Assembly (NCBI GenBank): GCA_900756875.1
Contig: CAAELW010000173.1
Coordinates: 1-28,355 of the forward strand
Length of the DNA: 28,355 nucleotides
Direction of reading: 5' to 3'
Source: Pasteurellaceae bacterium
Lineage (GTDB): Bacteria > Pseudomonadota > Gammaproteobacteria > Enterobacterales > Pasteurellaceae
Shown here piece after piece: positions 1 through 6,423 of the stretch; within the stretch, counting starts at the first letter, position 1; every line of letters starts with the position of its first letter. Position numbers and translations under genes: made by a program. The notes under the pieces are model-generated. The model had not been told where the DNA came from. It saw nothing but the letters and a program-made list of their open reading frames with translations, and ran no database searches.

Positions 1-273
1 CACCATGCAGATTTATTAGTGACCGCTTGGTATGGTGAACAATTAGTGGGTGTGGCACGTTCCGTGACGGATTTTGCCTACTGCTGTTATTTATCTGATT
101 TAGCGGTTGATGAACAATATCAAAAACAAGGTATCGGCCTGCAGTTAATTGAGCACACTAAACAAGCCTTACATCCACAAGCCAAAATTGTGCTTTTATC
201 CGCTCCACAAGCGGTGGATTATTATCCGCATATTGGGTTTACGCAGCACATGAGTGCATGGACGAAGAGTTAA
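1..273 (+). CDS. GNAT-family N-acetyltransferase, 5' end missing
   Basis: The reading frame is open from base 1 (HHADLL before the first possible GTG at 19), so this is the C-terminal part of a gene that starts outside the window. The segment DLAVDEQYQKQGIG matches motif A of GNAT acetyltransferases, where the Q-x-x-G-x-G loop binds the acetyl-CoA pyrophosphate. The later YYPHIGF resembles the usual C-terminal Y-x-x-x-GF element. GNAT enzymes move an acetyl group from acetyl-CoA to an amine; the substrate cannot be read from this fragment. The stop is followed 26 bases later by a lipoprotein gene on the same strand with no terminator between, so they may share a transcript. Confidence 0.85.
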   Translation, partial: HHADLLVTAWYGEQLVGVARSVTDFAYCCYLSDLAVDEQYQKQGIGLQLIEHTKQALHPQAKIVLLSAPQAVDYYPHIGFTQHMSAWTKS

Positions 274-299
274 TTTATTAGAATGATATGGAGACAAAA

Positions 300-716
300 A
301 TGAAAAAACTGTTTGTACTACTCACTTCAACTTTGTTATTTGCTTGTTCATCTGGCCCATCTTTAGATCAGTTAGCGGCACAAATGCCAAAAGATAATCG
401 CTCAGTAATGCTTCAAGTTCCAGAAGCGGGAAACCCAGTTTCAAATGGAATGCTTGTAGCAACGATTAGAACCGCAGGTGGTACGTCAGGAAAACGACTC
501 GTATCTCTTTTAGCGACAGATAATTTACACATCGGAATTGCAGGGAACAGTCAATCTGTGAATAAAGCAGTTGCTATGTATGGACTAAATAATGCAGAAA
601 AGGTCGGCAAGGATGTATCTTTATACCTTGTTGGAGATAGTGAAAGCGATAAAGCAGATCTAGAAAAAGCCGCAAAAGCGAAAAATGTAGAAATGCATTA
701 CATTATGCAAAAATAA
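300..716 (+). CDS. Small lipoprotein of unknown function
   Basis: A 138-residue protein with a clear lipoprotein signal: Met-Lys-Lys, a hydrophobic stretch, then the lipobox LFAC with the lipidated Cys at residue 16, followed by SSG. The start at 300 is chosen over the in-frame ATG at 288 because GGAG at 290-293 then lies at normal spacing and the signal peptide starts in the usual way. The mature part is hydrophilic with no motif I recognise. It is probably anchored in the outer membrane facing the periplasm, since no Asp follows the Cys. It lies 32 bases before the next small gene, probably in the same transcript. The lipoprotein call is firm; the function is unknown. Confidence 0.85.
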   Translation: MKKLFVLLTSTLLFACSSGPSLDQLAAQMPKDNRSVMLQVPEAGNPVSNGMLVATIRTAGGTSGKRLVSLLATDNLHIGIAGNSQSVNKAVAMYGLNNAEKVGKDVSLYLVGDSESDKADLEKAAKAKNVEMHYIMQK

Positions 717-748
717 GATATAGATACATTAGATGCGGAGTGACTTTA

Positions 749-1081
749 ATGTTGAATTTAAATAATAAAAAATTTGTTGCTGTTGAAAACACCGCAAATG
801 GTGAGGTGAGTAGCCAAACAGAATTTCATTACCATCAACAAGGTAAAATGATTTGGGCCGAATATGGTGGCGGTGAAATTTTAAAAGGCTTTTTAATTGG
901 GAAATGGATTAACGATACTCAAATTGAATTTACATATCAACATTTAAATCAATCTCTAGAAAATCGTTTGGGGCGTTGCTGTACAACATTTTCTTTAGAA
1001 GAAAGCAAACTCATCGGTCATGAAAAATGGCAGTGGCTAGACACGTTAGAGCAAGGCAGCTCTTTAATTAGAGAAATTTAA
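749..1081 (+). CDS. Conserved small cytosolic protein, function unknown
   Basis: A 110-residue soluble protein with no signal peptide or membrane segment. ATG at 749 is preferred to the GTG at 740 because GGAG at 737-740 lies 8 bases before it. The sequence has short strand-like blocks ending in Gly or aromatic residues (FHYHQQ, WAEYGGGEI, GFLIGKW) and a C-terminal HEKWQW, suggesting a small beta-rich fold. From memory, similar short proteins carry the database name 'N-acetylglutamate synthase', but this one is far too short and shows no GNAT or kinase-like domain, so I do not use that name. It follows the lipoprotein gene and precedes gnd, which has its own possible promoter. Confidence 0.75.
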   Translation: MLNLNNKKFVAVENTANGEVSSQTEFHYHQQGKMIWAEYGGGEILKGFLIGKWINDTQIEFTYQHLNQSLENRLGRCCTTFSLEESKLIGHEKWQWLDTLEQGSSLIREI

Positions 1082-1095
1082 GAGAAGTTTTGCTA

Positions 1096-1124
1096 TAGAA
1101 TATCTGAAACAAGCTTCTTATACT
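1096..1124 (+). promoter_or_regulatory. Possible gnd promoter
   Basis: TATACT at 1119-1124 is a good -10 (5 of 6). The best -35 at 17-base spacing is a weak TAGAAT at 1096-1101. Transcription would start near 1131, about 50 bases before the gnd start. This rests on pattern alone, in AT-rich DNA where chance matches are common. Confidence 0.3.
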
Positions 1125-1179
1125 TTACAATAAATACTAAATGATAGGTGCATCCGTACCTCACAAACAGGAGAAAACA

Positions 1180-2634
1180 ATGTCAGTAAAAGGCGACATC
1201 GGTGTTATCGGCTTAGCCGTAATGGGGCAGAACCTCATTTTAAATATGAACGATCATGGCTTTAAAGTCGTGGCATATAACCGTACCACTTCAAAAGTGG
1301 ATGAATTTTTACAAGGTGCGGCAAAGGGCACCAATATTATCGGTGCGTATTCTTTAGAAGATTTAGCTTCTAAATTAGAAAAACCACGTAAAGTGATGTT
1401 AATGGTGCGCGCGGGTGATGTAGTGGACCAATTCATTGAGGCATTACTGCCAAATTTAGAAGAAGGCGACATCATCATTGATGGCGGTAACTCAAACTAT
1501 CCAGATACAAATCGTCGTGTAAAAGCGTTAGCGGAAAAAGGTATTCGCTTTATCGGTTCGGGTGTTTCTGGCGGTGAAGAAGGTGCACGTCATGGACCAT
1601 CTATCATGCCAGGTGGTAACCACGAAGCATGGCCATATGTTAAACCAATCTTCCAAGCAATCTCAGCTAAAACCGAACAAGGTGAGCCTTGCTGTGACTG
1701 GGTTGGCGGCGAAGGTGCAGGCCACTTTGTGAAAATGGTTCACAATGGTATCGAATATGGCGATATGCAATTAATCTGTGAAGCTTACCAATTCTTAAAA
1801 GAAGGTTTAGGCTTAAGCTATGAAGAAATGCAAGCTATCTTCGCAGAATGGAAAAAAACTGAACTTGATAGCTATTTAATCGATATTACCACCGATATTC
1901 TTGGTTATAAAGACGCTGATGGTGAGCCATTAGTTGAAAAAATCTTAGATACAGCAGGTCAAAAAGGGACTGGTAAATGGACGGGTATCAATGCATTAGA
2001 TTTCGGTATTCCATTAACCTTAATCACTGAATCTGTCTTTGCTCGTTGCGTCTCTTCATTTAAAGATCAACGTGTTGCTGCTAACAAATTATTCGGCAAA
2101 ACAATTCAACCGGTTGAAGGTGATAAAAAAGTGTGGATTGAAGCAGTGCGCAAAGCCTTATTGGCGTCAAAAATCATTTCTTACGCACAAGGCTTTATGC
2201 TGATTCGTGAAGCCTCTGAACAATTTGGCTGGAACATCAACTACGGTGCAACTGCGTTATTATGGCGTGAAGGTTGTATTATCCGTAGCCGTTTCTTAGG
2301 TAACATTCGTGATGCATATGAAGCAAATCCAGATTTAATCTTCTTAGGTTCAGATAGTTACTTCAAAGGCATTTTAGAAAACGCATTAAGTGACTGGCGT
2401 AAAGTGGTGGCAAAATCTATCGAAGTGGGTATCCCAATGCCTTGTATGGCCTCTGCTATTACCTTCCTAGATGGCTATACTTCAGCACGTTTACCGGCAA
2501 ACTTATTGCAAGCACAACGTGACTACTTCGGCGCACATACTTATGAACGTACCGACAAACCACGCGGTGAATTCTTCCACACCAACTGGACTGGTCGCGG
2601 TGGTAACACAGCATCTACCACTTATGATGTGTAA
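1180..2634 (+). CDS. gnd: 6-phosphogluconate dehydrogenase, decarboxylating
   Basis: Oxidises and decarboxylates 6-phosphogluconate to ribulose 5-phosphate, making NADPH, in the oxidative pentose phosphate pathway of the cytosol. The protein is 484 residues. ATG at 1180 is the start: AGGAG at 1168-1172 precedes it, and the upstream extension to 1141 covers this ribosome site and adds residues foreign to the family. The Rossmann fingerprint GLAVMG is at residues 11-16. The substrate and catalytic block GAGHFVKMVHNGIEYGDMQ contains Lys185, Asn189 and Glu192, the expected catalytic residues. The C-terminal half is the all-helical domain of the dimer. It ends at a terminator built from inverted uptake signals and stands as a single gene; no zwf or pgl lies beside it here. 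Confidence 0.98.
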   Translation: MSVKGDIGVIGLAVMGQNLILNMNDHGFKVVAYNRTTSKVDEFLQGAAKGTNIIGAYSLEDLASKLEKPRKVMLMVRAGDVVDQFIEALLPNLEEGDIIIDGGNSNYPDTNRRVKALAEKGIRFIGSGVSGGEEGARHGPSIMPGGNHEAWPYVKPIFQAISAKTEQGEPCCDWVGGEGAGHFVKMVHNGIEYGDMQLICEAYQFLKEGLGLSYEEMQAIFAEWKKTELDSYLIDITTDILGYKDADGEPLVEKILDTAGQKGTGKWTGINALDFGIPLTLITESVFARCVSSFKDQRVAANKLFGKTIQPVEGDKKVWIEAVRKALLASKIISYAQGFMLIREASEQFGWNINYGATALLWREGCIIRSRFLGNIRDAYEANPDLIFLGSDSYFKGILENALSDWRKVVAKSIEVGIPMPCMASAITFLDGYTSARLPANLLQAQRDYFGAHTYERTDKPRGEFFHTNWTGRGGNTASTTYDV

Positions 2635-2657
2635 GTTGAAAAACGCATGATAAACTC

Positions 2658-2691
2658 ACCGCACTTTGTTCGCATAAAGTGCGGTTTATTT
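2658..2691 (+). terminator. gnd terminator made of an inverted uptake-signal pair
   Basis: ACCGCACTTT (2658-2667) and AAAGTGCGGT (2676-2685) form a perfect 10-bp stem with an 8-base loop, followed by a T-rich tail. Each arm contains one exact 9-base uptake signal (2658-2666 and 2677-2685). Inverted uptake-signal pairs after genes are a known Haemophilus terminator style. Confidence 0.85.
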
Positions 2692-2713
2692 TTACCTTAT
2701 TTTGGAGAAACCT

Positions 2714-3034
2714 ATGTTACCTCAACCACGCTTGGATAAAATTTCAGAAATGGAAAGCCTTCTCAATGAAGCGGAAAGTTTCTTAGCCGAAGCGGAACAA
2801 TTTCTTGAAAAATGGCAAGCCTTCTTACCTAAAATGAAAACCTTAGAACATTATTATTTTGATGGTGACTGGCGAAAAGATTATCAAGCTTATGAGGACG
2901 GTAAGATCCCAGAGGATATGCCTTGTGGTGTATTAAGTGAAGATTTAGTGTTTAATGCAAGTACAGGGCATCATAGTTTGGCTATTGAATATTTGAAAGT
3001 GGTTGCGAAAGTATTAGATCAAGCTAAAGATTAA
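2714..3034 (+). CDS. DUF4298 domain protein
   Basis: A 106-residue soluble protein. ATG at 2714 is chosen over the TTG at 2702 because TGGAG at 2703-2707 is then a well-placed ribosome site. The first half (residues about 5-45) is a heptad-like helical stretch rich in Glu and Leu (EAESFLAEAEQFLEKW), probably a coiled coil. The second half has the pattern YYFDGDWRKDYQ, then GKIPEDMPCGVLSEDLVF, which I recognise from memory as DUF4298. No biochemical role is known to me. It lies alone between the gnd terminator and the OsmB-like gene and has no visible terminator of its own. Confidence 0.8.
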   Translation: MLPQPRLDKISEMESLLNEAESFLAEAEQFLEKWQAFLPKMKTLEHYYFDGDWRKDYQAYEDGKIPEDMPCGVLSEDLVFNASTGHHSLAIEYLKVVAKVLDQAKD

Positions 3035-3084
3035 TATTCAATATATTTAATTGTTCATAAAAACATCTAAAAACGCATATTTTT

Positions 3085-3112
3085 GAACTTTCATTCATCT
3101 CCGTTTGTCTTA
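3085..3112 (+). promoter_or_regulatory. Possible sigma-E-type promoter of the OsmB-like gene
   Basis: GAACTT at 3085-3090 and TCTTA at 3108-3112 are separated by 17 bases. This resembles the envelope-stress (RpoE) promoter pattern GAACTT-N16-TCTGA, with one extra base of spacing. A start near 3119 would put the hairpin at 3119-3136 at the very 5' end of the mRNA. Weak evidence. Confidence 0.25.
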
Positions 3113-3118
3113 CGGATT

Positions 3119-3136
3119 ACTATCACGATGGATAGT
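3119..3136 (+). other. Hairpin in the leader of the OsmB-like gene
   Basis: ACTATC (3119-3124) pairs with GATAGT (3131-3136) around a 6-base loop. A second small stem, TCCGT (3100-3104) with ACGGA (3112-3116), lies just upstream. There is no T run, so it is not a terminator. It may stabilise the mRNA or be chance. Confidence 0.3.
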
Positions 3137-3163
3137 TTTATATGTTAAACACGGAGAGATCCT

Positions 3164-3367
3164 ATGAAATTAATTGGAAAATCACTTGTTATCGCGATGA
3201 CTGTTATTTCTCTTGCTGCATGTGGAAATATGAGTCGCACTCAAAAAAATACAACAGCTGGCGCGGCTATCGGCGGCGCAGCAGGCTATATGATTGGTGG
3301 TAATGCCGCAACCACATTAGGTGGTGCCGCATTAGGTGGCTTAATTGGTAGCCAAGTTCATAAATAG
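3164..3367 (+). CDS. OsmB-like glycine-zipper lipoprotein
   Basis: A 67-residue protein with a signal peptide and lipobox LAAC, the lipidated Cys being residue 20. The mature part is short and dominated by Gly/Ala small-residue repeats (AGAAIGGAAGY, GGNAA, LGGAALGGLIG), a glycine-zipper that packs as paired helices in or on a membrane. This matches the layout of E. coli OsmB, an osmotically induced outer membrane lipoprotein, but such short repetitive proteins are easy to confuse with other glycine-zipper lipoproteins. GGAGA at 3153-3157 is the ribosome site. It runs convergently into srmB and the two share a two-way terminator. Confidence 0.8.
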   Translation: MKLIGKSLVIAMTVISLAACGNMSRTQKNTTAGAAIGGAAGYMIGGNAATTLGGAALGGLIGSQVHK

Positions 3368-3377
3368 TCAAAAAAAT

Positions 3378-3407
3378 AACCGCACTTAATGAGTGCGGTT
3401 GTTTTTT
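3378..3407. terminator. Two-way terminator between the OsmB-like gene and srmB
   Basis: AACCGCACT (3378-3386) pairs with AGTGCGGTT (3392-3400) around a 5-base loop. There is a T run after it on the plus strand (3402-3407) and an A run before it (3371-3376), which gives a T run on the minus strand. It therefore can end both convergent transcripts. The left arm carries an exact uptake signal (3379-3387); the right arm matches 8 of 9. Confidence 0.85.
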
Positions 3408-3408
3408 A

Positions 3409-4737
3409 TTATTTCTCGGCTGTTTTTTCTGCGCTTGGTTTACGGCGCTTACCAATGTTTTTCGTATCTTTATGACGAAGTTTAGCTTTCTTCTTCACCT
3501 CTAATTTTTTCTTTTCTTCACGCTTTTCTTTAATACGCGCTTTTTGCTTTTTAGACATGGATTTTACTTCCCCATCTTTCGGTGGTTTAGTGCGAGGCTC
3601 TAAGCCTTCTAAAATACGTGCTTTCAACAGTTCTTCCGTGTAGCGTTTAATTTTACCAAGCAATTTGTAATCATGGGCTTCAACAAAAGAAACTGCTGTA
3701 CCCTTTTTCCCTGCACGAGCCGTACGACCAATACGATGTAAATAAGTATCTGCACTATAAGGTAAATCGAAGTTCATGACATGCGTCACATCATCAATAT
3801 CAATCCCGCGAGCAGCCACATCAGTAGCCACTAACACAGTGACAACTCCCGATTTCAATTTATCAATGGCATTATTACGTTGCGTTTGTGCCATATCACC
3901 TTCTAAATAAGTAGAACGAATACCGCGTTTACGCAAGGTTTCAGAAAGCTCACGCACATCTTCTCGACGACGGACAAACACAATGCCGCGACTCACGTTC
4001 TCGGTTTCGATAAAACGCGCAAGCAACTTGATTTTATGTTCATTGCTGTCGGCGTGATAATACCACTGGTTGATTTTCTTACGCTCACGACGACTTGGCT
4101 CGGCATCGATTTTTACTGGGTCATTCAATAAACGTTCTGCGAAATCAACTAATAACTCCCCTTCTAAGGTAGCAGAGAAAAGGAGGGTTTGTTTACGCCA
4201 ACGCGTTTCAGCGGCAATTTTCTCCGCATCTTGCCCAAAGCCCATTTGCAACATGCGATCTGCTTCATCAAAAATCAGCATTTCTACCGCACGACAATCA
4301 AAGTTCTCTTCTTTGATGTATTGCAATAAACGCCCTGGTGTTGCCACCACGATATCCTGATTTGAATTAAACACTTCCCCATGATTTTGATACGCCACAC
4401 CGCCAGTAATGGTTGCAATCTTCAAATGCGTGAATTGCGCCAACTCTTCCGCTTGCTCTGCAACTTGCATTGCTAACTCACGGGTTGGCGTTAAAATTAA
4501 AATACGAGGAGCACCTGGTTTACGACGTGGATAGTCCAATAAATGCTGAATTGCCGGCAATAAAAATGCAGCAGTTTTGCCTGTACCTGTTGGTGCAGAA
4601 CCGAGCACATCGCGTTCTTCCATGGCTGCAGGAATCGCTTCTAATTGGATTGCGGTTGGACGAGTGTAGCCTTTCTTTTCTAAGGCTTTTAATAATTCGG
4701 GGGAAAGATCGAATTCTTCAAATGGGGATAAATTCAT
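3409..4737 (-). CDS. srmB: ATP-dependent DEAD-box RNA helicase SrmB
   Basis: DEAD-box helicase that assists early 50S ribosomal subunit assembly. The 442 residues show every core motif in order: Q motif GYTRPTAIQ (23-31), motif I APTGTGKT (48-55), Ia PTRELA (84-89), Ib TPGR (133-136), II DEAD (157-160), III SAT (188-190), V around ATDVAARGID (304-313) and VI HRIGRTARAG (334-343). From about residue 385 a long Lys/Arg-rich tail follows, typical of RNA-tethering tails. I prefer SrmB over RhlE or RhlB because of the overall wording and because its divergent neighbour is trmN, as in E. coli (yfiC). The start has a perfect -10 upstream at 4770-4775. Confidence 0.93.
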   Translation of the reverse strand: MNLSPFEEFDLSPELLKALEKKGYTRPTAIQLEAIPAAMEERDVLGSAPTGTGKTAAFLLPAIQHLLDYPRRKPGAPRILILTPTRELAMQVAEQAEELAQFTHLKIATITGGVAYQNHGEVFNSNQDIVVATPGRLLQYIKEENFDCRAVEMLIFDEADRMLQMGFGQDAEKIAAETRWRKQTLLFSATLEGELLVDFAERLLNDPVKIDAEPSRRERKKINQWYYHADSNEHKIKLLARFIETENVSRGIVFVRRREDVRELSETLRKRGIRSTYLEGDMAQTQRNNAIDKLKSGVVTVLVATDVAARGIDIDDVTHVMNFDLPYSADTYLHRIGRTARAGKKGTAVSFVEAHDYKLLGKIKRYTEELLKARILEGLEPRTKPPKDGEVKSMSKKQKARIKEKREEKKKLEVKKKAKLRHKDTKNIGKRRKPSAEKTAEK

Positions 4738-4769
4738 TATTTTGCGTTAATTTGTTAAAATTGGGGCTG

Positions 4770-4775
4770 ATTATA
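4770..4775 (-). promoter_or_regulatory. -10 element of the srmB promoter
   Basis: On the minus strand this is TATAAT, a perfect -10, about 33 bases before the srmB start. The -35 region is weak and overlaps an uptake signal at 4781-4789. No competing plus-strand promoter for trmN was evident in the 70-base gap. Confidence 0.5.
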
Positions 4776-4780
4776 CCTGA

Positions 4781-4789
4781 AAGTGCGGT
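4781..4789 (+). repeat. DNA uptake signal sequence
   Basis: Exact AAGTGCGGT with the usual T-rich flank (CATTTT), in the gap between the divergent srmB and trmN genes. Such sites mark DNA for preferential uptake by competent Haemophilus. Confidence 0.9.
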
Positions 4790-4807
4790 CATTTTCCGCA
4801 AGATTTT

Positions 4808-5506
4808 ATGAGCAGCTTTACCTTCAAACAATTCCATATTAATCAACAACATTGTGCAATGAAAGTCGGCACAGATGGCATTTTACTTGGTGCGTGGGCG
4901 GATGTGTCTGACTGTCAGCGTATTCTTGATATGGGAACTGGCACAGGCTTGGTTGCACTAATGCTCGCCCAACGAAGTCATGAGCATTGCCAAATTGAAG
5001 CCGTTGAACTTGATCCCCTTGCAGCACAACAAGCACAAGAAAACTTCCAGGCTTCGCCATGGCACAATCGCCTTCATTTGACACGCCAAGACGTGCAAAC
5101 TTATTGCCAACAAACATCGCATCAATTTGATTTAATTGTGGCGAATCCGCCTTATTTTACACAAGGTGTTGAATGTAAAAATGACGAACGAGCGCTTGCC
5201 CGTTATGTTCAACAAAGCCATTTAGATTGGTTAAATTGGGCGGCGAATTGTTTATCGGAAAAAGGGAAAATCAGTTTTGTTTTGCCTTATGAGGCAGCGA
5301 AAACATTGATAAATTCGACCGCACTTTATTGCATTAAGCAGACAGAGGTCATCACTAAAATAGGGAAAGCACCACAACGGATGTTACTCACGTTTAGCCG
5401 AGAGAATTCACCACAGGTAAAAGATAGCTTGGTGATTTATAACGAAAACAATCAATACACAGAGGAATTTATTGCGTTGACGAAGGCATTTTATTTAAAA
5501 ATGTAA
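4808..5506 (+). CDS. trmN: tRNA1(Val) (adenine(37)-N6)-methyltransferase
   Basis: Methylates N6 of A37 in the valine tRNA anticodon loop, using S-adenosylmethionine. The 232-residue protein has the S-adenosylmethionine-binding motif I DMGTGTGLVAL at residues 41-51, an acidic motif II (AVELDP, 65-70), and the catalytic NPPY at 113-116, typical of N6-adenine methyltransferases. The N-terminal block FKQFHINQQHCAMKVGTDGILLGAW is characteristic of the TrmN6/YfiC group. It is divergent from srmB, the same pairing as in E. coli, which supports the assignment. Its ribosome site is poor. It ends at a two-way hairpin shared with pnuC. An uptake signal lies inside the coding region at 5318-5326. Confidence 0.93.
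   Translation: MSSFTFKQFHINQQHCAMKVGTDGILLGAWADVSDCQRILDMGTGTGLVALMLAQRSHEHCQIEAVELDPLAAQQAQENFQASPWHNRLHLTRQDVQTYCQQTSHQFDLIVANPPYFTQGVECKNDERALARYVQQSHLDWLNWAANCLSEKGKISFVLPYEAAKTLINSTALYCIKQTEVITKIGKAPQRMLLTFSRENSPQVKDSLVIYNENNQYTEEFIALTKAFYLKM
5318..5326 (-). repeat. DNA uptake signal sequence inside trmN
   Basis: Exact ACCGCACTT (minus-strand AAGTGCGGT) within the coding region, in the less conserved C-terminal third of the methyltransferase. Confidence 0.9.
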
Positions 5507-5529
5507 GGGCATATTACTATGCCCTTTTT
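5505..5529. terminator. Two-way terminator between trmN and pnuC
   Basis: AAGGGCATA (5505-5513) and TATGCCCTT (5518-5526) form a 9-bp stem with a 4-base loop. The plus strand continues into a T run (to 5529), and the left arm overlaps the trmN stop codon. It most likely ends trmN; its minus-strand tail is weaker for pnuC. Confidence 0.75.
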
Positions 5530-5540
5530 AATTGATGTGA

Positions 5541-6224
5541 TTAGTGGTTTTCTGCTTTGACGAGTTTCGTCCAGTTGTAATAACCATATAATGAGTTGAG
5601 TAAGTAAGCACTATACATTAAATACATCGCTGGCTGCCCTTGCCAAAGCAAAATGGAAAGCACATTTAAGACAATCCATAATAACCATTGCTCACGATAA
5701 CGCAAAATCATCAATAATTGCGCCGCTACAGTGATAATTGTGGTTAAACCATCTAGCGTTGTAGAACTCCCACCCGCTGCTTTTAAAGCCTGTACAAAAC
5801 AAAGAGTACCAATCGCAACACTCACAAGCAAAATTGCCCAACCTTTTGGCGTCAAGGCTTTAGCAATCACACTTTCACCACCATTATCGTTTTGCATGTT
5901 TTGTTTCCACATGAAATACCCAATAAATTGTGATGGGATATATACATAGAGCGCAGTATTCATTTCACCAAGAAAATTGCTTCCCCAGGAGACATAAAAA
6001 TAGGTATAAGCAAAAATAAGCCCAAAGAAATAGTTACTAATTTTTCCTTTACTCACAAATACTACACAGAGAATACCTGCAATACCCGAAATCATGCCTA
6101 ATGGGCTATCCGGCATAAGAACATAAGCAATAATTTGTGCTGCAAGGAAAATAACTACCCATGCCACTTCAAAAGGCTTCCAACCTGATAAAAATTCTTC
6201 TTTAAGTCGTTCTGTCCAATTCAT
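5541..6224 (-). CDS. pnuC: Nicotinamide riboside transporter PnuC
   Basis: Inner membrane transporter that takes up nicotinamide riboside, which Haemophilus needs because it cannot make NAD de novo (the V-factor requirement). The protein is 227 residues from ATG at 6224, chosen because AGGAG lies just upstream; the longer form reaching 6257 adds a poor leader. I see about seven hydrophobic segments, at roughly 20-37, 44-58, 62-80, 92-106, 128-147, 161-175 and 180-195. The W-x-x-W pair (W180, W183) and the C-terminal N-x3-G-x3-W (N210, G214, W218) are PnuC family marks. It is convergent with trmN. The uptake partners (outer membrane P4 lipoprotein, NadN, NadR) are not in the window. Confidence 0.93.
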   Translation of the reverse strand: MNWTERLKEEFLSGWKPFEVAWVVIFLAAQIIAYVLMPDSPLGMISGIAGILCVVFVSKGKISNYFFGLIFAYTYFYVSWGSNFLGEMNTALYVYIPSQFIGYFMWKQNMQNDNGGESVIAKALTPKGWAILLVSVAIGTLCFVQALKAAGGSSTTLDGLTTIITVAAQLLMILRYREQWLLWIVLNVLSILLWQGQPAMYLMYSAYLLNSLYGYYNWTKLVKAENH

Positions 6225-6263
6225 GGAACACTCCTGTTTTATGAAAAAGTATGCCATTTTTAC

Positions 6264-6272
6264 ACCGCACTT
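6264..6272 (-). repeat. DNA uptake signal sequence
   Basis: Exact ACCGCACTT in the gap between the divergent pnuC and rapA genes, followed by TTTTAAAG. Confidence 0.88.
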
Positions 6273-6310
6273 TTTTAAAGTAAAGCTTAGGTGACATTTA
6301 ATTTAATTAT

Positions 6311-6326
6311 TGTGAGAAAAATCACA
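6311..6326. promoter_or_regulatory. CRP binding site upstream of rapA
   Basis: TGTGA (6311-6315), six bases, TCACA (6322-6326): a perfect match to the cAMP-receptor protein core, with AT-rich flanks. The centre at 6318.5 is about 62-64 bases before the predicted rapA start site, near the classical -61.5 class I position. A role at the divergent pnuC gene (start codon at 6224) is possible, but I see no suitably placed -10 there. Confidence 0.6.
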
Positions 6327-6344
6327 CTTTATTTTTCATGCTTT

Positions 6345-6375
6345 TAGATGTCCATGCCTTGCTTTCCCTTATAAT
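6345..6375 (+). promoter_or_regulatory. rapA-rluA promoter
   Basis: TATAAT at 6370-6375 is a perfect -10. The -35 is poor (TAGATG at 6345-6350 or GATGTC at 6347-6352), which fits dependence on an activator. The predicted start is near 6381-6383, giving a leader of about 42 bases. Confidence 0.55.
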
Positions 6376-6423
6376 CAGACTACAATATCGGCCCATTTTA
6401 AGAGATTCATTAAGAGGAAGATG

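Noticed and set aside
740..1081. Naming the small protein an N-acetylglutamate synthase
   Set aside because: The length (110 residues) and absence of a GNAT or amino-acid-kinase domain make that enzyme activity unsupported.
1083..1118. AGAAG/CTTCT hairpin as a terminator before gnd
   Set aside because: The stem is imperfect with a long loop and is not followed by a T run.
4470..4811. Plus-strand open frame opposite the srmB N terminus, reaching the trmN start
   Set aside because: srmB is certain from its motifs. This frame has no family features and lies in the shadow of conserved helicase codons.
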